A program made the position numbers and the translations under genes. A stretch of 16,822 nucleotides of DNA from CAYLJJ01 sp964384025. GTDB taxonomy: Bacteria > Myxococcota_A > Bradymonadia > UBA7976 > UBA1532. A model generated the notes under the pieces. The model made no database searches, was not told the origin of the DNA, and saw nothing but the letters and a program-made list of their open reading frames with translations. The stretch's first letter is position 1; each line of letters begins with the position of its first letter. The stretch covers positions 1 to 16,822 of the forward strand of contig CAYLJJ010000117.1 of NCBI GenBank assembly GCA_964384025.1, given 5' to 3'. Shown here in pieces: positions 1 through 7,681 of this stretch.

Positions 1-20
1 CGTTGCCGGAGATTTATCTC

Positions 21-59
21 AAAAGCCCAGAAGCTCATGCTTCTGGGCTTTTTTTGTTT
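21..59 (+). terminator. Strong rho-independent terminator of an upstream gene
   Basis: The sequence shows a perfect 14-bp stem (21-34 pairing with 39-52) with a 4-base TCAT loop, running into a T-rich tract (TTTTTTTGTTTT). It must end a gene lying left of the window. The loop and 3' arm contain an ATG at 37 that opens the frame of the following gene, but that ATG is part of the terminator and not a start. Confidence 0.93.
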
Positions 60-99
60 TGGGCTTGATCTTGGCAGGATTCTGCCCATCCTTCCGCCC

Positions 100-105
100 A
101 GGAGG
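100..105 (+). promoter_or_regulatory. Ribosome binding site deciding the TTG start of the LtaS-like gene
   Basis: A perfect AGGAGG lies 6 nt before TTG 112. The upstream ATG at 37 lies inside the terminator hairpin and has no Shine-Dalgarno sequence, so the TTG is the credible start. Confidence 0.85.
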
Positions 106-111
106 TATATT

Positions 112-2274
112 TTGATTCGACGGTTTGAGCTCTCTACCCCTATACGAAGATTTCGTGTTCTCTTCTTGGGAGAGTTTTTTCTGATCTCGCTGCTCTATCT
201 CTACAGCCTACATCGCTGCTGGAAAGGCACCGCTGGTCTGGGAGATGATTTTACACAGCACGCCATCGATAACTATTGGCTCTCGATACTCAGCTTTCAG
301 CTTCGAGTGCTCCCCGCCTATGCCCTGGTCCTTCTGATCTACAGTCTGTTGCTCTTCTCACTCCTCTCTCGAAGCTCCATCTTGGAGTTCAAGGGGCGCT
401 GGCGTCGCTCTAAGCTTCTCCTGCTGCTGACGCTGGGCAGTGGACCTATCTACCTGCTCTCTATGGGCCTCTTCTTTCGTCACACTCCGGGTCTCTTAGA
501 CGGTACAGCACGGCTCCTCTCTACCGTGGCTCCTGAGACCGACCTCTATCTGCTCTATCGCTGGCATATTCTGGATGCAGGGGCGCTGGGTTCGATCATG
601 TTGTTGCTCTGGGCGGCCTTCTTCTATCTGCGAGGCTGGTGGAGGCTTATACAGCGCGCAGGGCTCAAGGGCCGTTTGCTCTTGGGGAGCTTGGCGCTGG
701 CGTTGCTCCTCTCCTCAGCCTGGTTCTTTAGACCCCCTCCAGAACCTCCTCAAGCAGCTGAGACTCCTCTCAACGTGCTGATCATCGGCAGTGACAGTCT
801 CCGTTGGGATCGCTTGGGTGTACATGGACATTCACGCCAGGATATCAGCCCCAATATCGACGCCCTTGCTCGAGAGTCTATATCTCTAGAGAACCTCCAC
901 GTGGCCACCGCAAGCACTCTAGAGTCCTGGGTCTCCTTTATGAGTAGCCTGTTTCCTCCCAATCATGGAGTTCGCTACTGGTTTTTGCGACAGGAGCAGG
1001 CCAAGGCGGCAGGTGAGTCTCTGGATCTGCTGCCCAAGGTGTTTAACCGCATGGGCTATTACACCACGGTGGTCTCCGATTGGGCTGGGAATGTCTTCAA
1101 GTTGGTGGATATGGGCTTCAGCCATAACCTCGCCAGCGATACCCAAAATTTTGAGGCGATGATCATGGAGGCGACCATCTGGAATCACCCCATCTTCCCC
1201 ATCTATTTCTCCAATGATCTGGGAGAGTGGATGCTTCCAGAGATGCAGCGTATCAGCAAGTATCTGAGACCTAAGGCGATGGCAGACAAAATGATCGATC
1301 AGATCGATCAGGCAACCCGTGCCGATCTGCCCTTCTTTGGGCTCCTCTTCTTCAGCACAACCCATCTTCCCTATACCGCCAGCTACCCCTTCAATATCAA
1401 ATATGTCGATCCTGAGTATAAGGGGAAACATCGCTATAAGATCGATGTCACCGTCCATCAACTGATCACCAGCGGCTTTGAGCCTGATATGCCTCCTGAG
1501 ACGATCCAGCAGATCAAAGATCTCTATGACGGCACCGTCTCAGAGTTTGATCATTATGTGGGACAGGTGATCGCAGCTCTCAAGCGTCGAGGACTCTATG
1601 AGCGAACCATCATCATCGTGACTACTGATCATGGAGAAGATCTCTATGATCCAGGCAGTACTCTGGGCCATGGGACCAACTTCTTTGGAGGAGATCAGAG
1701 CACGCGCATCCCCTTCTTTATGCGCGTACCGGGGATACAGCCTCGAAAAGTAGAGGCCCTCACTCGAAACATCGATCTCGCGCCTACCCTACTCTCTCTC
1801 TTGGGAAAAGAACCTCCCGATTCCTGGCAGGGAGTTGATCTGAAACCGCTTTTAAAAGGGGAGCGTGAGGATCTTGAGTTGCCGGTCTTTGCTGAGACCT
1901 GTTACCTCTTCTTTCCCAAGAGCAAGGTTTACCAAGATCTCAGCCCAGAGGAGCGGGAGAACATCATCGACACTTCAGGCGCCAAAGACTCTCTTGAGGT
2001 AGATGAGGCTTTTAATAACAACATGGTCCTTAGACGCGATCTACACGAGCGCGTGATCCAAGCTAAGGATCGTATGGTGAGGACGCCAGGCTGGAAGCTG
2101 ATCCAGATTCCAGGGAAACGTGAGCCCATCTTCCGTCTCTATGATATGAAAGCAGATCCCGGCCAGACGAAAGATCTTTCTCAGGCGGGACTCCCTGTTA
2201 TGCCTCGGTTGATCGCTCTGTTGGAGCGCTACTGGGCTGGAGCAGGGGCTTCTCAACGATGGAGCGCCCCATAA
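112..2274 (+). CDS. Membrane-anchored sulfatase/alkaline-phosphatase superfamily enzyme, LtaS/EptA-like
   Basis: Start chosen at TTG 112, because AGGAGG at 100-105 sits 6 nt upstream; this gives 720 aa. About five hydrophobic segments fill the first 215 residues, followed by an extracytoplasmic catalytic domain. Visible metal/active-site signatures are SDS with Asp228, Thr269 in ASTLESW at the nucleophile position, TTHLPY with His418, and TTDHGED with Asp506 and His507. The Cys-x-Pro-x-Arg formylglycine motif of true sulfatases is absent, and Thr occupies the place of its Cys. Thr is the nucleophile in lipoteichoic acid synthase and in phosphoethanolamine transferases. The five-helix N-terminus plus periplasmic domain matches that group. 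Inference: it transfers a phospho-alcohol group or otherwise modifies an envelope glycan or lipid; the substrate cannot be read from sequence. It is the first gene of a plus-strand run of envelope genes and lies directly after a terminator. Confidence 0.85.
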   Translation: MIRRFELSTPIRRFRVLFLGEFFLISLLYLYSLHRCWKGTAGLGDDFTQHAIDNYWLSILSFQLRVLPAYALVLLIYSLLLFSLLSRSSILEFKGRWRRSKLLLLLTLGSGPIYLLSMGLFFRHTPGLLDGTARLLSTVAPETDLYLLYRWHILDAGALGSIMLLLWAAFFYLRGWWRLIQRAGLKGRLLLGSLALALLLSSAWFFRPPPEPPQAAETPLNVLIIGSDSLRWDRLGVHGHSRQDISPNIDALARESISLENLHVATASTLESWVSFMSSLFPPNHGVRYWFLRQEQAKAAGESLDLLPKVFNRMGYYTTVVSDWAGNVFKLVDMGFSHNLASDTQNFEAMIMEATIWNHPIFPIYFSNDLGEWMLPEMQRISKYLRPKAMADKMIDQIDQATRADLPFFGLLFFSTTHLPYTASYPFNIKYVDPEYKGKHRYKIDVTVHQLITSGFEPDMPPETIQQIKDLYDGTVSEFDHYVGQVIAALKRRGLYERTIIIVTTDHGEDLYDPGSTLGHGTNFFGGDQSTRIPFFMRVPGIQPRKVEALTRNIDLAPTLLSLLGKEPPDSWQGVDLKPLLKGEREDLELPVFAETCYLFFPKSKVYQDLSPEERENIIDTSGAKDSLEVDEAFNNNMVLRRDLHERVIQAKDRMVRTPGWKLIQIPGKREPIFRLYDMKADPGQTKDLSQAGLPVMPRLIALLERYWAGAGASQRWSAP

Positions 2275-2327
2275 GAGGCGTAGTGATCTTGAAAAGTTGA
2301 GTTCTCCAAGATGAGGTCCTAGAGATT

Positions 2328-4394
2328 ATGCAATACCTACCCATACTCCTCTTCTTTCTCTTCTGGGGCTGTGCTGGTCGCAGCAGTGGAGAGACCAACG
2401 ATCTTGATGAAGATGAACCACCCCCTCGCTCAGAGGTCGCGGAAGACCGGGATGATTCAACCGTAGATCCCAAAGATGCAGAGGCCACAAAAGAGCTTGA
2501 CCCTCTCAGAAATCGAGATGATCTCCCCCCAGCGCGCAGGTTGCTTATCTCTGTCGAGGGAGAGGAGCGCTTTGTAGAGATCCAAGCAGCTCGCGCTGCG
2601 GGCTACACCGTGCTGAATCTCAAGGACAGTTGGGTCCCGCGCATCTTCCGCCATGGTCAAAATGTAGAGGGGGAGTTCCTCGAGAATCGCTATCAGTCCA
2701 TCTATATCGGCTTGGCCGATGACAAGAGCGACGGTAACGGGCGCCCTCTCGCCAAAAATGAGAAGAACTATCTGGAAGTCTTTGGAATCCCCCCCAGCTT
2801 CTCGGTGCTCCGTGAGCGTTTCTTAGAGGATGCTGAGAAGGAGTGTTTTAAGGAGATCGACTTTAAGCTGATCGCTCAGATAGAGGCTTTCACCTATAAG
2901 ACTCGCACCCTCAAGAAACGCAAACGTAAGCGCCGCAAACTCAGGCGTTTCTTAGAGAAGGCGCGCAAGAAGGCGAAGCTCAAGGATTATCAGGAGCTGA
3001 TCAAGCTCAAACCTGAGTTGGCCAAGAAGGTTGCAGAGTTTGAAGAGCTGGGCCTCCAAAATCGAGTGCTCGCCGAGGTTGAAAAGCGCTTGAGCTGTGA
3101 TGGGCATAACAACAAGCGCTTTCGCCATAAGATGGGAGAGCTTGATCACGGCCTTCGCCTCGCCATCCGCCGTTTCCAGCGCAAGCATATGATCTATGAG
3201 CACACCAACCTCAAGGGTCGCACCCTGGAGTGGATGGCTAAACCCCCCTCTGAGAGCAACTTTGAGTCTTTCAAGCGCGCGCTGCGGGAGCACATCATCG
3301 AGGCCACAGGGATCCTGGAAGATGGTACCACCGCGGTTGGTGGGCGAAGCCCCAAGTGGAAGGATAAAGCGGGCAAGGAGCATGAGGTCCGTAACTTGGT
3401 GGCGGAGTTCCTTGAAGCAGCTCTCAGAGAGATGAACGCCGAGACTCCTGAGAAGGCCCTCGCCTTCTTTAAACGCCGTGAGGATAAGGATTTTGACTGG
3501 TTGCGGGTCGGTGTACGCCTGCCTAAGCTGCCGGAATATTACAGCGATCGTATGGAACTCTTTATCCGCGTTGATCGAGGGGATGTCTGGTATGCCCCCC
3601 CCTGGGACGAAGCTGGTAAGAGGAAGCATCAACGTCGGGCTCGTATGCCCAAGCTGATGCTCTACACCCGCTATAATGGTCAAGAGATCCGCCTGAGCCG
3701 CTTTCGCACAACCATCGGAGGTTGGCGAGAGGAGCAGGCCCCCAATGGGTACATCTATTACAAATATAAGGGCTCTGATACAGGCCCTCGCGTGATCCGT
3801 AAGATCATCGCAGGGCCTACCTGGGTGGCCCCCGAAAGCACCCCTCTTCGCAGCCTCGCCAAGCGGCGCTATGTCAATGGCAAGTCCCAAAACATCGTCA
3901 ACTATGACGAGATGGGGCCGGGATATCTCTCCGCCTATGGCCTCGTCGCGGGATATTTTGTGATCCCTCGGGACGATATGCGCGATGTCGATCGAGGGAT
4001 TCGCGCCCATGGCTCCTCGGATTATATGTCGATCCTCAGCTCACAACGCTATTCACACGGCTGCCACCGCTTGATGAATCATCGCGCAGTGCGCCTCTAT
4101 AGCTTTATCCTCAGGCGTCACGGGAACGTCATCGTGGAGGGGGAGCAGATGATCAACCACCAGCGGCAGTTCCTCTATAAAGATCAGGTCTACGATGTGC
4201 GCCTGCCTTCTAGGGGCTTTCAGTATCGCCTCGACCCTCCCTTGCCTGTGCGTGTCCTCCAGGGGCGTATCAAAGGAAAGGTCAAGAAGCCCATCGAAGG
4301 TTTTGTAGAGATCCCCGACAAAGCTTATCCTGATGGTGATCCACATGAACGCCCCCAGGTTCCCGATGAGGATGAGACAGAGGAGACGCCATGA
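2328..4394 (+). CDS. Large L,D-transpeptidase (YkuD-domain) lipoprotein
   Basis: The protein is 688 aa. Its N-terminus is a lipoprotein-type signal ending FLFWGC (Cys15; the lipobox is atypical), followed by an acidic, Pro-rich linker. Residues about 191-217 are strikingly basic (KKRKRKRRKLRR). Residues about 255-304 resemble a peptidoglycan-binding fold (LRLAIRRFQRKH and onward). The C-terminal half carries the YkuD domain: His561, then 14 residues, then Ser576-His-Gly-Cys579-His-Arg, fitting the HX14-17[S/T]HGC catalytic signature. L,D-transpeptidases make 3-3 cross-links in peptidoglycan or attach proteins such as Braun lipoprotein to it, in the periplasm. The protein is about twice the usual family length because of the N-terminal region. 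It overlaps the next gene by ATGA at 4391-4394, suggesting translational coupling. The enzyme class is secure; the natural acceptor is unknown. Confidence 0.9.
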   Translation: MQYLPILLFFLFWGCAGRSSGETNDLDEDEPPPRSEVAEDRDDSTVDPKDAEATKELDPLRNRDDLPPARRLLISVEGEERFVEIQAARAAGYTVLNLKDSWVPRIFRHGQNVEGEFLENRYQSIYIGLADDKSDGNGRPLAKNEKNYLEVFGIPPSFSVLRERFLEDAEKECFKEIDFKLIAQIEAFTYKTRTLKKRKRKRRKLRRFLEKARKKAKLKDYQELIKLKPELAKKVAEFEELGLQNRVLAEVEKRLSCDGHNNKRFRHKMGELDHGLRLAIRRFQRKHMIYEHTNLKGRTLEWMAKPPSESNFESFKRALREHIIEATGILEDGTTAVGGRSPKWKDKAGKEHEVRNLVAEFLEAALREMNAETPEKALAFFKRREDKDFDWLRVGVRLPKLPEYYSDRMELFIRVDRGDVWYAPPWDEAGKRKHQRRARMPKLMLYTRYNGQEIRLSRFRTTIGGWREEQAPNGYIYYKYKGSDTGPRVIRKIIAGPTWVAPESTPLRSLAKRRYVNGKSQNIVNYDEMGPGYLSAYGLVAGYFVIPRDDMRDVDRGIRAHGSSDYMSILSSQRYSHGCHRLMNHRAVRLYSFILRRHGNVIVEGEQMINHQRQFLYKDQVYDVRLPSRGFQYRLDPPLPVRVLQGRIKGKVKKPIEGFVEIPDKAYPDGDPHERPQVPDEDETEETP

Positions 4395-4891
4395 GGTATC
4401 TGATCGCGATTTTGCTTCTGTTTTTGATGGGTTGGGCTGTGGCAAAGAAGCCCAGCAAAAATAAGCAGGGGGATGAAGATACTCCCCAAGCGACCCAATC
4501 CCAAACCGTCACCCTCAGCTTTCGTACCAGTCCAGGGCGTAAAGCCCGAGTCTATCATGGCCGTAAGCGCCTGGGCGTGACCCCCTTTAGAGCCAAGTTC
4601 AAGCGCAACTCAGGTCCCCTTGATCTGGTGTTTCGTGCGGGGGGCTATCTGCCTGTAAACGTGCGTGCCTATACCTACAAAGATAAAACCATCATGGTGA
4701 GGCTGACCCCAAATTCCAAAAAGCAGCGCCTCTTTGGCTATCGCAAAGAGCTGCCTCCTGATGGTGGAATTGACGCAACCCCGTCTCCTGCAGATGCTGC
4801 TCGATCTCCTGCGGCGACCGACGCGGGCCTCCCCAAGACCCCTACCCCCGCCATTGTCCCAAAGCCCCCAGTCATTGAGGCTCCCAAATAG
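4391..4891 (+). CDS. Secreted PEGA-like domain protein with proline-rich tail
   Basis: A protein of 166 aa whose start ATG overlaps the stop of the L,D-transpeptidase gene. It has a signal peptide (MRYLIAILLLFLMGWAVA, cleavage probably near residue 18) and a basic, polar linker. A single beta-rich domain follows at about residues 37-108; VYHGRKRLGVTPF and FRAGGYLPV are typical of PEGA-type surface/periplasmic modules. The last 50 residues are rich in Pro, Ala and Thr and look unstructured, as in wall-spanning linkers. No catalytic residues are apparent. Coupling to the transpeptidase suggests a partner role in the wall, for instance as scaffold or substrate, but that is inference. PEGA assignment is by pattern only. 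Confidence 0.75.
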   Translation: MRYLIAILLLFLMGWAVAKKPSKNKQGDEDTPQATQSQTVTLSFRTSPGRKARVYHGRKRLGVTPFRAKFKRNSGPLDLVFRAGGYLPVNVRAYTYKDKTIMVRLTPNSKKQRLFGYRKELPPDGGIDATPSPADAARSPAATDAGLPKTPTPAIVPKPPVIEAPK

Positions 4892-4923
4892 GGAACCCTC
4901 CCAAGAAGCCTTGGAGCGCCTAT

Positions 4924-6039
4924 ATGTCCATTTTGATCGCCATCCTTGGCTTTAACCTGTTGGTCGTCCTCCACGAGTTGGGACACTTCCTGTTGGCTCG
5001 ACTTACTGGGATGCGAGTCCTCAAGTTCTCTATCGGCTTCGGCCCTGCGTTGATCAGCGCGAAGCGAGGCGACACCACCTATCAGTTTGCCCTGATCCCC
5101 GTTGGAGGCTTTGTTCAAGTCGCGGGGATGAACTCCAGCGAGGAGCGCGATCCCGACTCCTACCACGGGCGCCCCATCTGGCAGCGAGCCTTGATGGTCT
5201 CTGCAGGTCCTGTTGCCAATCTGCTCTTTGCTGTAGGTCTCTACCTCTACCTCTTTGCCAGCTTTAATGCCCTGAGCTATGAGGGGGGGGCTCGTCTACC
5301 CACTCTGATGGTACGAGAGGTCAGTGGTCCTGCCGAGAAGGCGGGCCTTCGACCTTTTGATAGCATCAAGCGGATCAACGACACCCACGTTCAGAGTTTC
5401 CAGGAGCTGCGCCAAGCCACAGGGAGGAGCCAGGGGAAGCCTCTCAAGCTTTCGGTCCTGCGTAGCCCTTCAGGGGAGAGGCCCCCTTTTGAATATAAGA
5501 GCGTTGGAGAGAGCGATCCCGGCTTGGTGCTGGCGATCCCACAAGAGGGGGAGGACTGGAAGCCCCTGGAGCTGGAGATTCAACCTCTGGAGACTCCCAA
5601 AGGCTATCTCTTGGGCATCATCCCAGATCTGGTACGCTTTGGCGCCGAGGATCTCCCCACGGCGGGGCGCTTCGCCGTCAGTGAGTCCTATGCCTTGATC
5701 TCCAAATTTCTGAAGATGCTCAAACGAGCCCTAGAGCAGAAGGAGGAGGTGCAGGTCGCCAGCGTGGTCAAGATCACCGAGGTGGGCGCTGATCGAGTGA
5801 AGATGGGTTCTGAGTGGTTTTTGGAGTTGTTGGCGCTCTTGAGCCTAAACTTGGCTTTCCTTAACCTCTTGCCCCTACCTGCCTTGGATGGGGGGCGTCT
5901 CCTCTTTCTGCTCATCGAGGCTGTGGCACGTCGACCCATCCCACAACGCCTAGAAGGGTTGGTGCATGGCATCGGGATCCTCTTCCTCATGGGGGTGATG
6001 ATCTGGGCTGTTGGTTCCGATTTGATGGAGATGCTCTAG
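4924..6039 (+). CDS. rseP: RseP-type site-2 zinc metalloprotease (M50)
   Basis: A protein of 371 aa, an inner-membrane intramembrane protease. The zinc site HELGH (His17, Glu18, His21) lies in the first helix. GPVANLLFA follows in the second, then one PDZ-like domain at about residues 120-190 (GPAEKAGLRPFDSIKRIND). The third zinc ligand is Asp322 in LPALDGGR near the C-terminus. The family cleaves anti-sigma factors such as RseA, and signal-peptide remnants, during envelope stress. E. coli RseP is about 450 aa with two PDZ domains; this one seems to carry a single recognisable PDZ. The usual neighbours dxr, cdsA, bamA and uppS are missing here; instead it sits among cell-wall genes, 32 bp after the PEGA gene. 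A run of eight G residues at 5283-5290 lies at the membrane/PDZ junction. Confidence 0.92.
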   Translation: MSILIAILGFNLLVVLHELGHFLLARLTGMRVLKFSIGFGPALISAKRGDTTYQFALIPVGGFVQVAGMNSSEERDPDSYHGRPIWQRALMVSAGPVANLLFAVGLYLYLFASFNALSYEGGARLPTLMVREVSGPAEKAGLRPFDSIKRINDTHVQSFQELRQATGRSQGKPLKLSVLRSPSGERPPFEYKSVGESDPGLVLAIPQEGEDWKPLELEIQPLETPKGYLLGIIPDLVRFGAEDLPTAGRFAVSESYALISKFLKMLKRALEQKEEVQVASVVKITEVGADRVKMGSEWFLELLALLSLNLAFLNLLPLPALDGGRLLFLLIEAVARRPIPQRLEGLVHGIGILFLMGVMIWAVGSDLMEML

Positions 6040-6101
6040 GGGCGGGATTGGGCTTGAGGATCGCGCCAAGCTTGCGTCTTGAGGCGCTGAGGGCTTAGAT
6101 C

Positions 6102-6917
6102 ATGGGGATGTCTCGCCTCCCTCTTCTTCTTTTAACACTCTGGGCCTGTGATAGCCCTGAGGATCCTCCGGGCGCTCGCGCTCAGCTTGGACGATCTGCG
6201 CTGATCGTTTTGGAGCACCATCGAGGAGAGCAGGGGATCTCAGTTCAGGCGCAGGCGATGGAGTGGCGCGCCGAGAGCGCCGAAGCGGCTCTCCACGCCC
6301 TGGTGATTCCTCAACTGGCTTGGCTCCTCGATCCTGAACCGGGATGTCAGCTCCTTGAAACCAACGCAGAGCCTTGGGAGCAGATCGATCTGCTTAATAT
6401 GGGGATATTGAAGATCAGCGCTCCCCAAGGAGAGCTGAAAATAGAGGGCCGAGAGTTCTCCTCGTTGGACTTCTCGATCAGCGGACAGCTCTACGACTCC
6501 AGCTCTGGTGATCTGCCCTTTCAACCCCAAAGTTTCTATGAAATCAGCGCTCGTGGGGGAGAGCTGGGAGCCTTCAACAGCGGAGAGATCCCCGCCCCCA
6601 GCTCACTTCAAATTCGCTCCCTGAGCTTGGATGAGGCTTACTTAAGCTTGGACTGGAGCGGTGATGAAGAGGCTTTACTTCTGATCTCTCGGGATGTGGG
6701 CAGCCAGACTTTAGGACTACGGTGCAGCGGCCAGAGGCGGATCCCACGAGGGCTCTTGGACTCTCTAGGAGCTGGAGAGCTTGAGTTGAACATCTACCAT
6801 CTCCTGAGGAGCTCTTTAGAGATCCCCAATCTAGACCAAGCAGATCTGCTCTTCTTGACCCGCGACAGCTTACATTTTCAAACCTCGGACCTCTTCTTAA
6901 AGGAAGCTGAACCATGA
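6102..6917 (+). CDS. Putative lipoprotein of unknown function
   Basis: A protein of 271 aa with the start at ATG 6102, preceded by GAGGG 8 nt upstream; ATG 6108 is an alternative. The N-terminus MSRLPLLLLTLWACDSPED is a short lipoprotein signal with Cys16 after an L-W-A lipobox, so the mature protein is expected to be acylated and in the envelope. The rest is acidic, rich in Leu, Ser, Glu and Gly, and looks mainly beta-strand with no membrane segments. Only a few Cys follow (for example in GCQLLE and LRCSGQ). I recognise no family. It overlaps the PP2C gene by ATGA at 6914-6917, so the two are probably co-translated; a sensory or structural envelope role is a guess only. Confidence 0.75.
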   Translation: MGMSRLPLLLLTLWACDSPEDPPGARAQLGRSALIVLEHHRGEQGISVQAQAMEWRAESAEAALHALVIPQLAWLLDPEPGCQLLETNAEPWEQIDLLNMGILKISAPQGELKIEGREFSSLDFSISGQLYDSSSGDLPFQPQSFYEISARGGELGAFNSGEIPAPSSLQIRSLSLDEAYLSLDWSGDEEALLLISRDVGSQTLGLRCSGQRRIPRGLLDSLGAGELELNIYHLLRSSLEIPNLDQADLLFLTRDSLHFQTSDLFLKEAEP

Positions 6918-7681
6918 AGTTGACCTCCTCTGGACGCACACATGTGGGGATGAAGCGCACTCACAACGAGGACAGCCTCAAGATCTTCCGTGAAGAGAAT
7001 CTGTTTATTGTCGCTGATGGAATGGGGGGGCATGCCTCGGGAGAGGTGGCCAGCCAGATGTCGGTAGAGACCATCACGGAGTTTTTTCGCTCCACCGCAG
7101 AGGATGATGAGATCACCTGGCCTTTCAAGATGGATAAGAGCCACAAGTACGATGAGAATCGGGTGATCACAGGCATCAAGTTGAGCAACCGTCGCATCTA
7201 TGGGGCGGCGGTTCGAGATGCCAAGCTCAAAGGGATGGGCACCACCATTGTGGTTGTCTTCTTCGCCAACGATACCTGCTATGTTGGCCATGTGGGAGAC
7301 AGCCGGGTCTACCGTCTCCGAGAGGAAAAGCTGACCCTGCTCACCGAGGATCACTCTCTCCTCAACGACTACATCAAGATGCGCCAGCTTACTCCTGAGG
7401 AGATCGAAGCTTTCCCCCACAAAAATGTGATCGTCCGTGCCTTGGGGATGAAAGAGACCGTGCAAGTGGATCTTGGAGTGGAGACTTCTCAGGATGGGGA
7501 TATCTATCTGCTCTGCTCCGACGGGCTCTCAGGGATGATCTCAGACGCAGAGATGGAGAAGATCCTAGAGGCTGAGAAGGATGATCTGGATCAGAGCTGT
7601 CAGCGGCTCATCGAAGTCGCCAATGAGAACGGTGGAACCGACAACATCACCGTGGTCTTGGTGCGCTATGAGAAGGAGTAA
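6914..7681 (+). CDS. PP2C-family Ser/Thr protein phosphatase (Stp1/PrpC-like)
   Basis: A protein of 255 aa, the usual length for bacterial stand-alone PP2C enzymes. All metal-site motifs are present: RTHNEDS (Asp20), VADGMGGHASGE (Asp35, Gly36), GHVGDSRVYRL, LLCSDGLSGM (Asp203) and GGTDNITVV (Asp243). It dephosphorylates Ser/Thr residues using two Mn or Mg ions in the cytoplasm and normally opposes PASTA or other Hanks-type kinases. No kinase gene lies in this window, so its partner is elsewhere. It is the last gene of the plus-strand run and starts within the stop of the lipoprotein gene. Its final 35 bases overlap, in antisense, the end of the TSP3 gene. A run of seven G at 7024-7030 encodes the conserved GMGGH. 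Confidence 0.93.
   Translation: MKLTSSGRTHVGMKRTHNEDSLKIFREENLFIVADGMGGHASGEVASQMSVETITEFFRSTAEDDEITWPFKMDKSHKYDENRVITGIKLSNRRIYGAAVRDAKLKGMGTTIVVVFFANDTCYVGHVGDSRVYRLREEKLTLLTEDHSLLNDYIKMRQLTPEEIEAFPHKNVIVRALGMKETVQVDLGVETSQDGDIYLLCSDGLSGMISDAEMEKILEAEKDDLDQSCQRLIEVANENGGTDNITVVLVRYEKE

Noticed and set aside
71..87. Sigma54-like motif and small hairpin (GGCAG-GATT-CTGCC) upstream of the first gene
   Set aside because: The GG-to-GC spacing is one base short of the sigma54 rule, and a 5-bp stem is too weak to call.
37..111. ATG at 37 as start of the LtaS-like gene
   Set aside because: It lies in the loop and 3' arm of a perfect terminator hairpin and has no ribosome site, whereas TTG 112 has AGGAGG at ideal distance.
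2952..4010. 352-codon minus-strand open frame opposite the L,D-transpeptidase gene
   Set aside because: The plus strand carries a clear catalytic domain with a signature motif; the antisense frame has no recognisable domain or start signal.
6067..6090. GCGCC/GGCGC inverted repeat between rseP and the lipoprotein gene
   Set aside because: The loop is long and no T tract follows, so it is not a convincing terminator.
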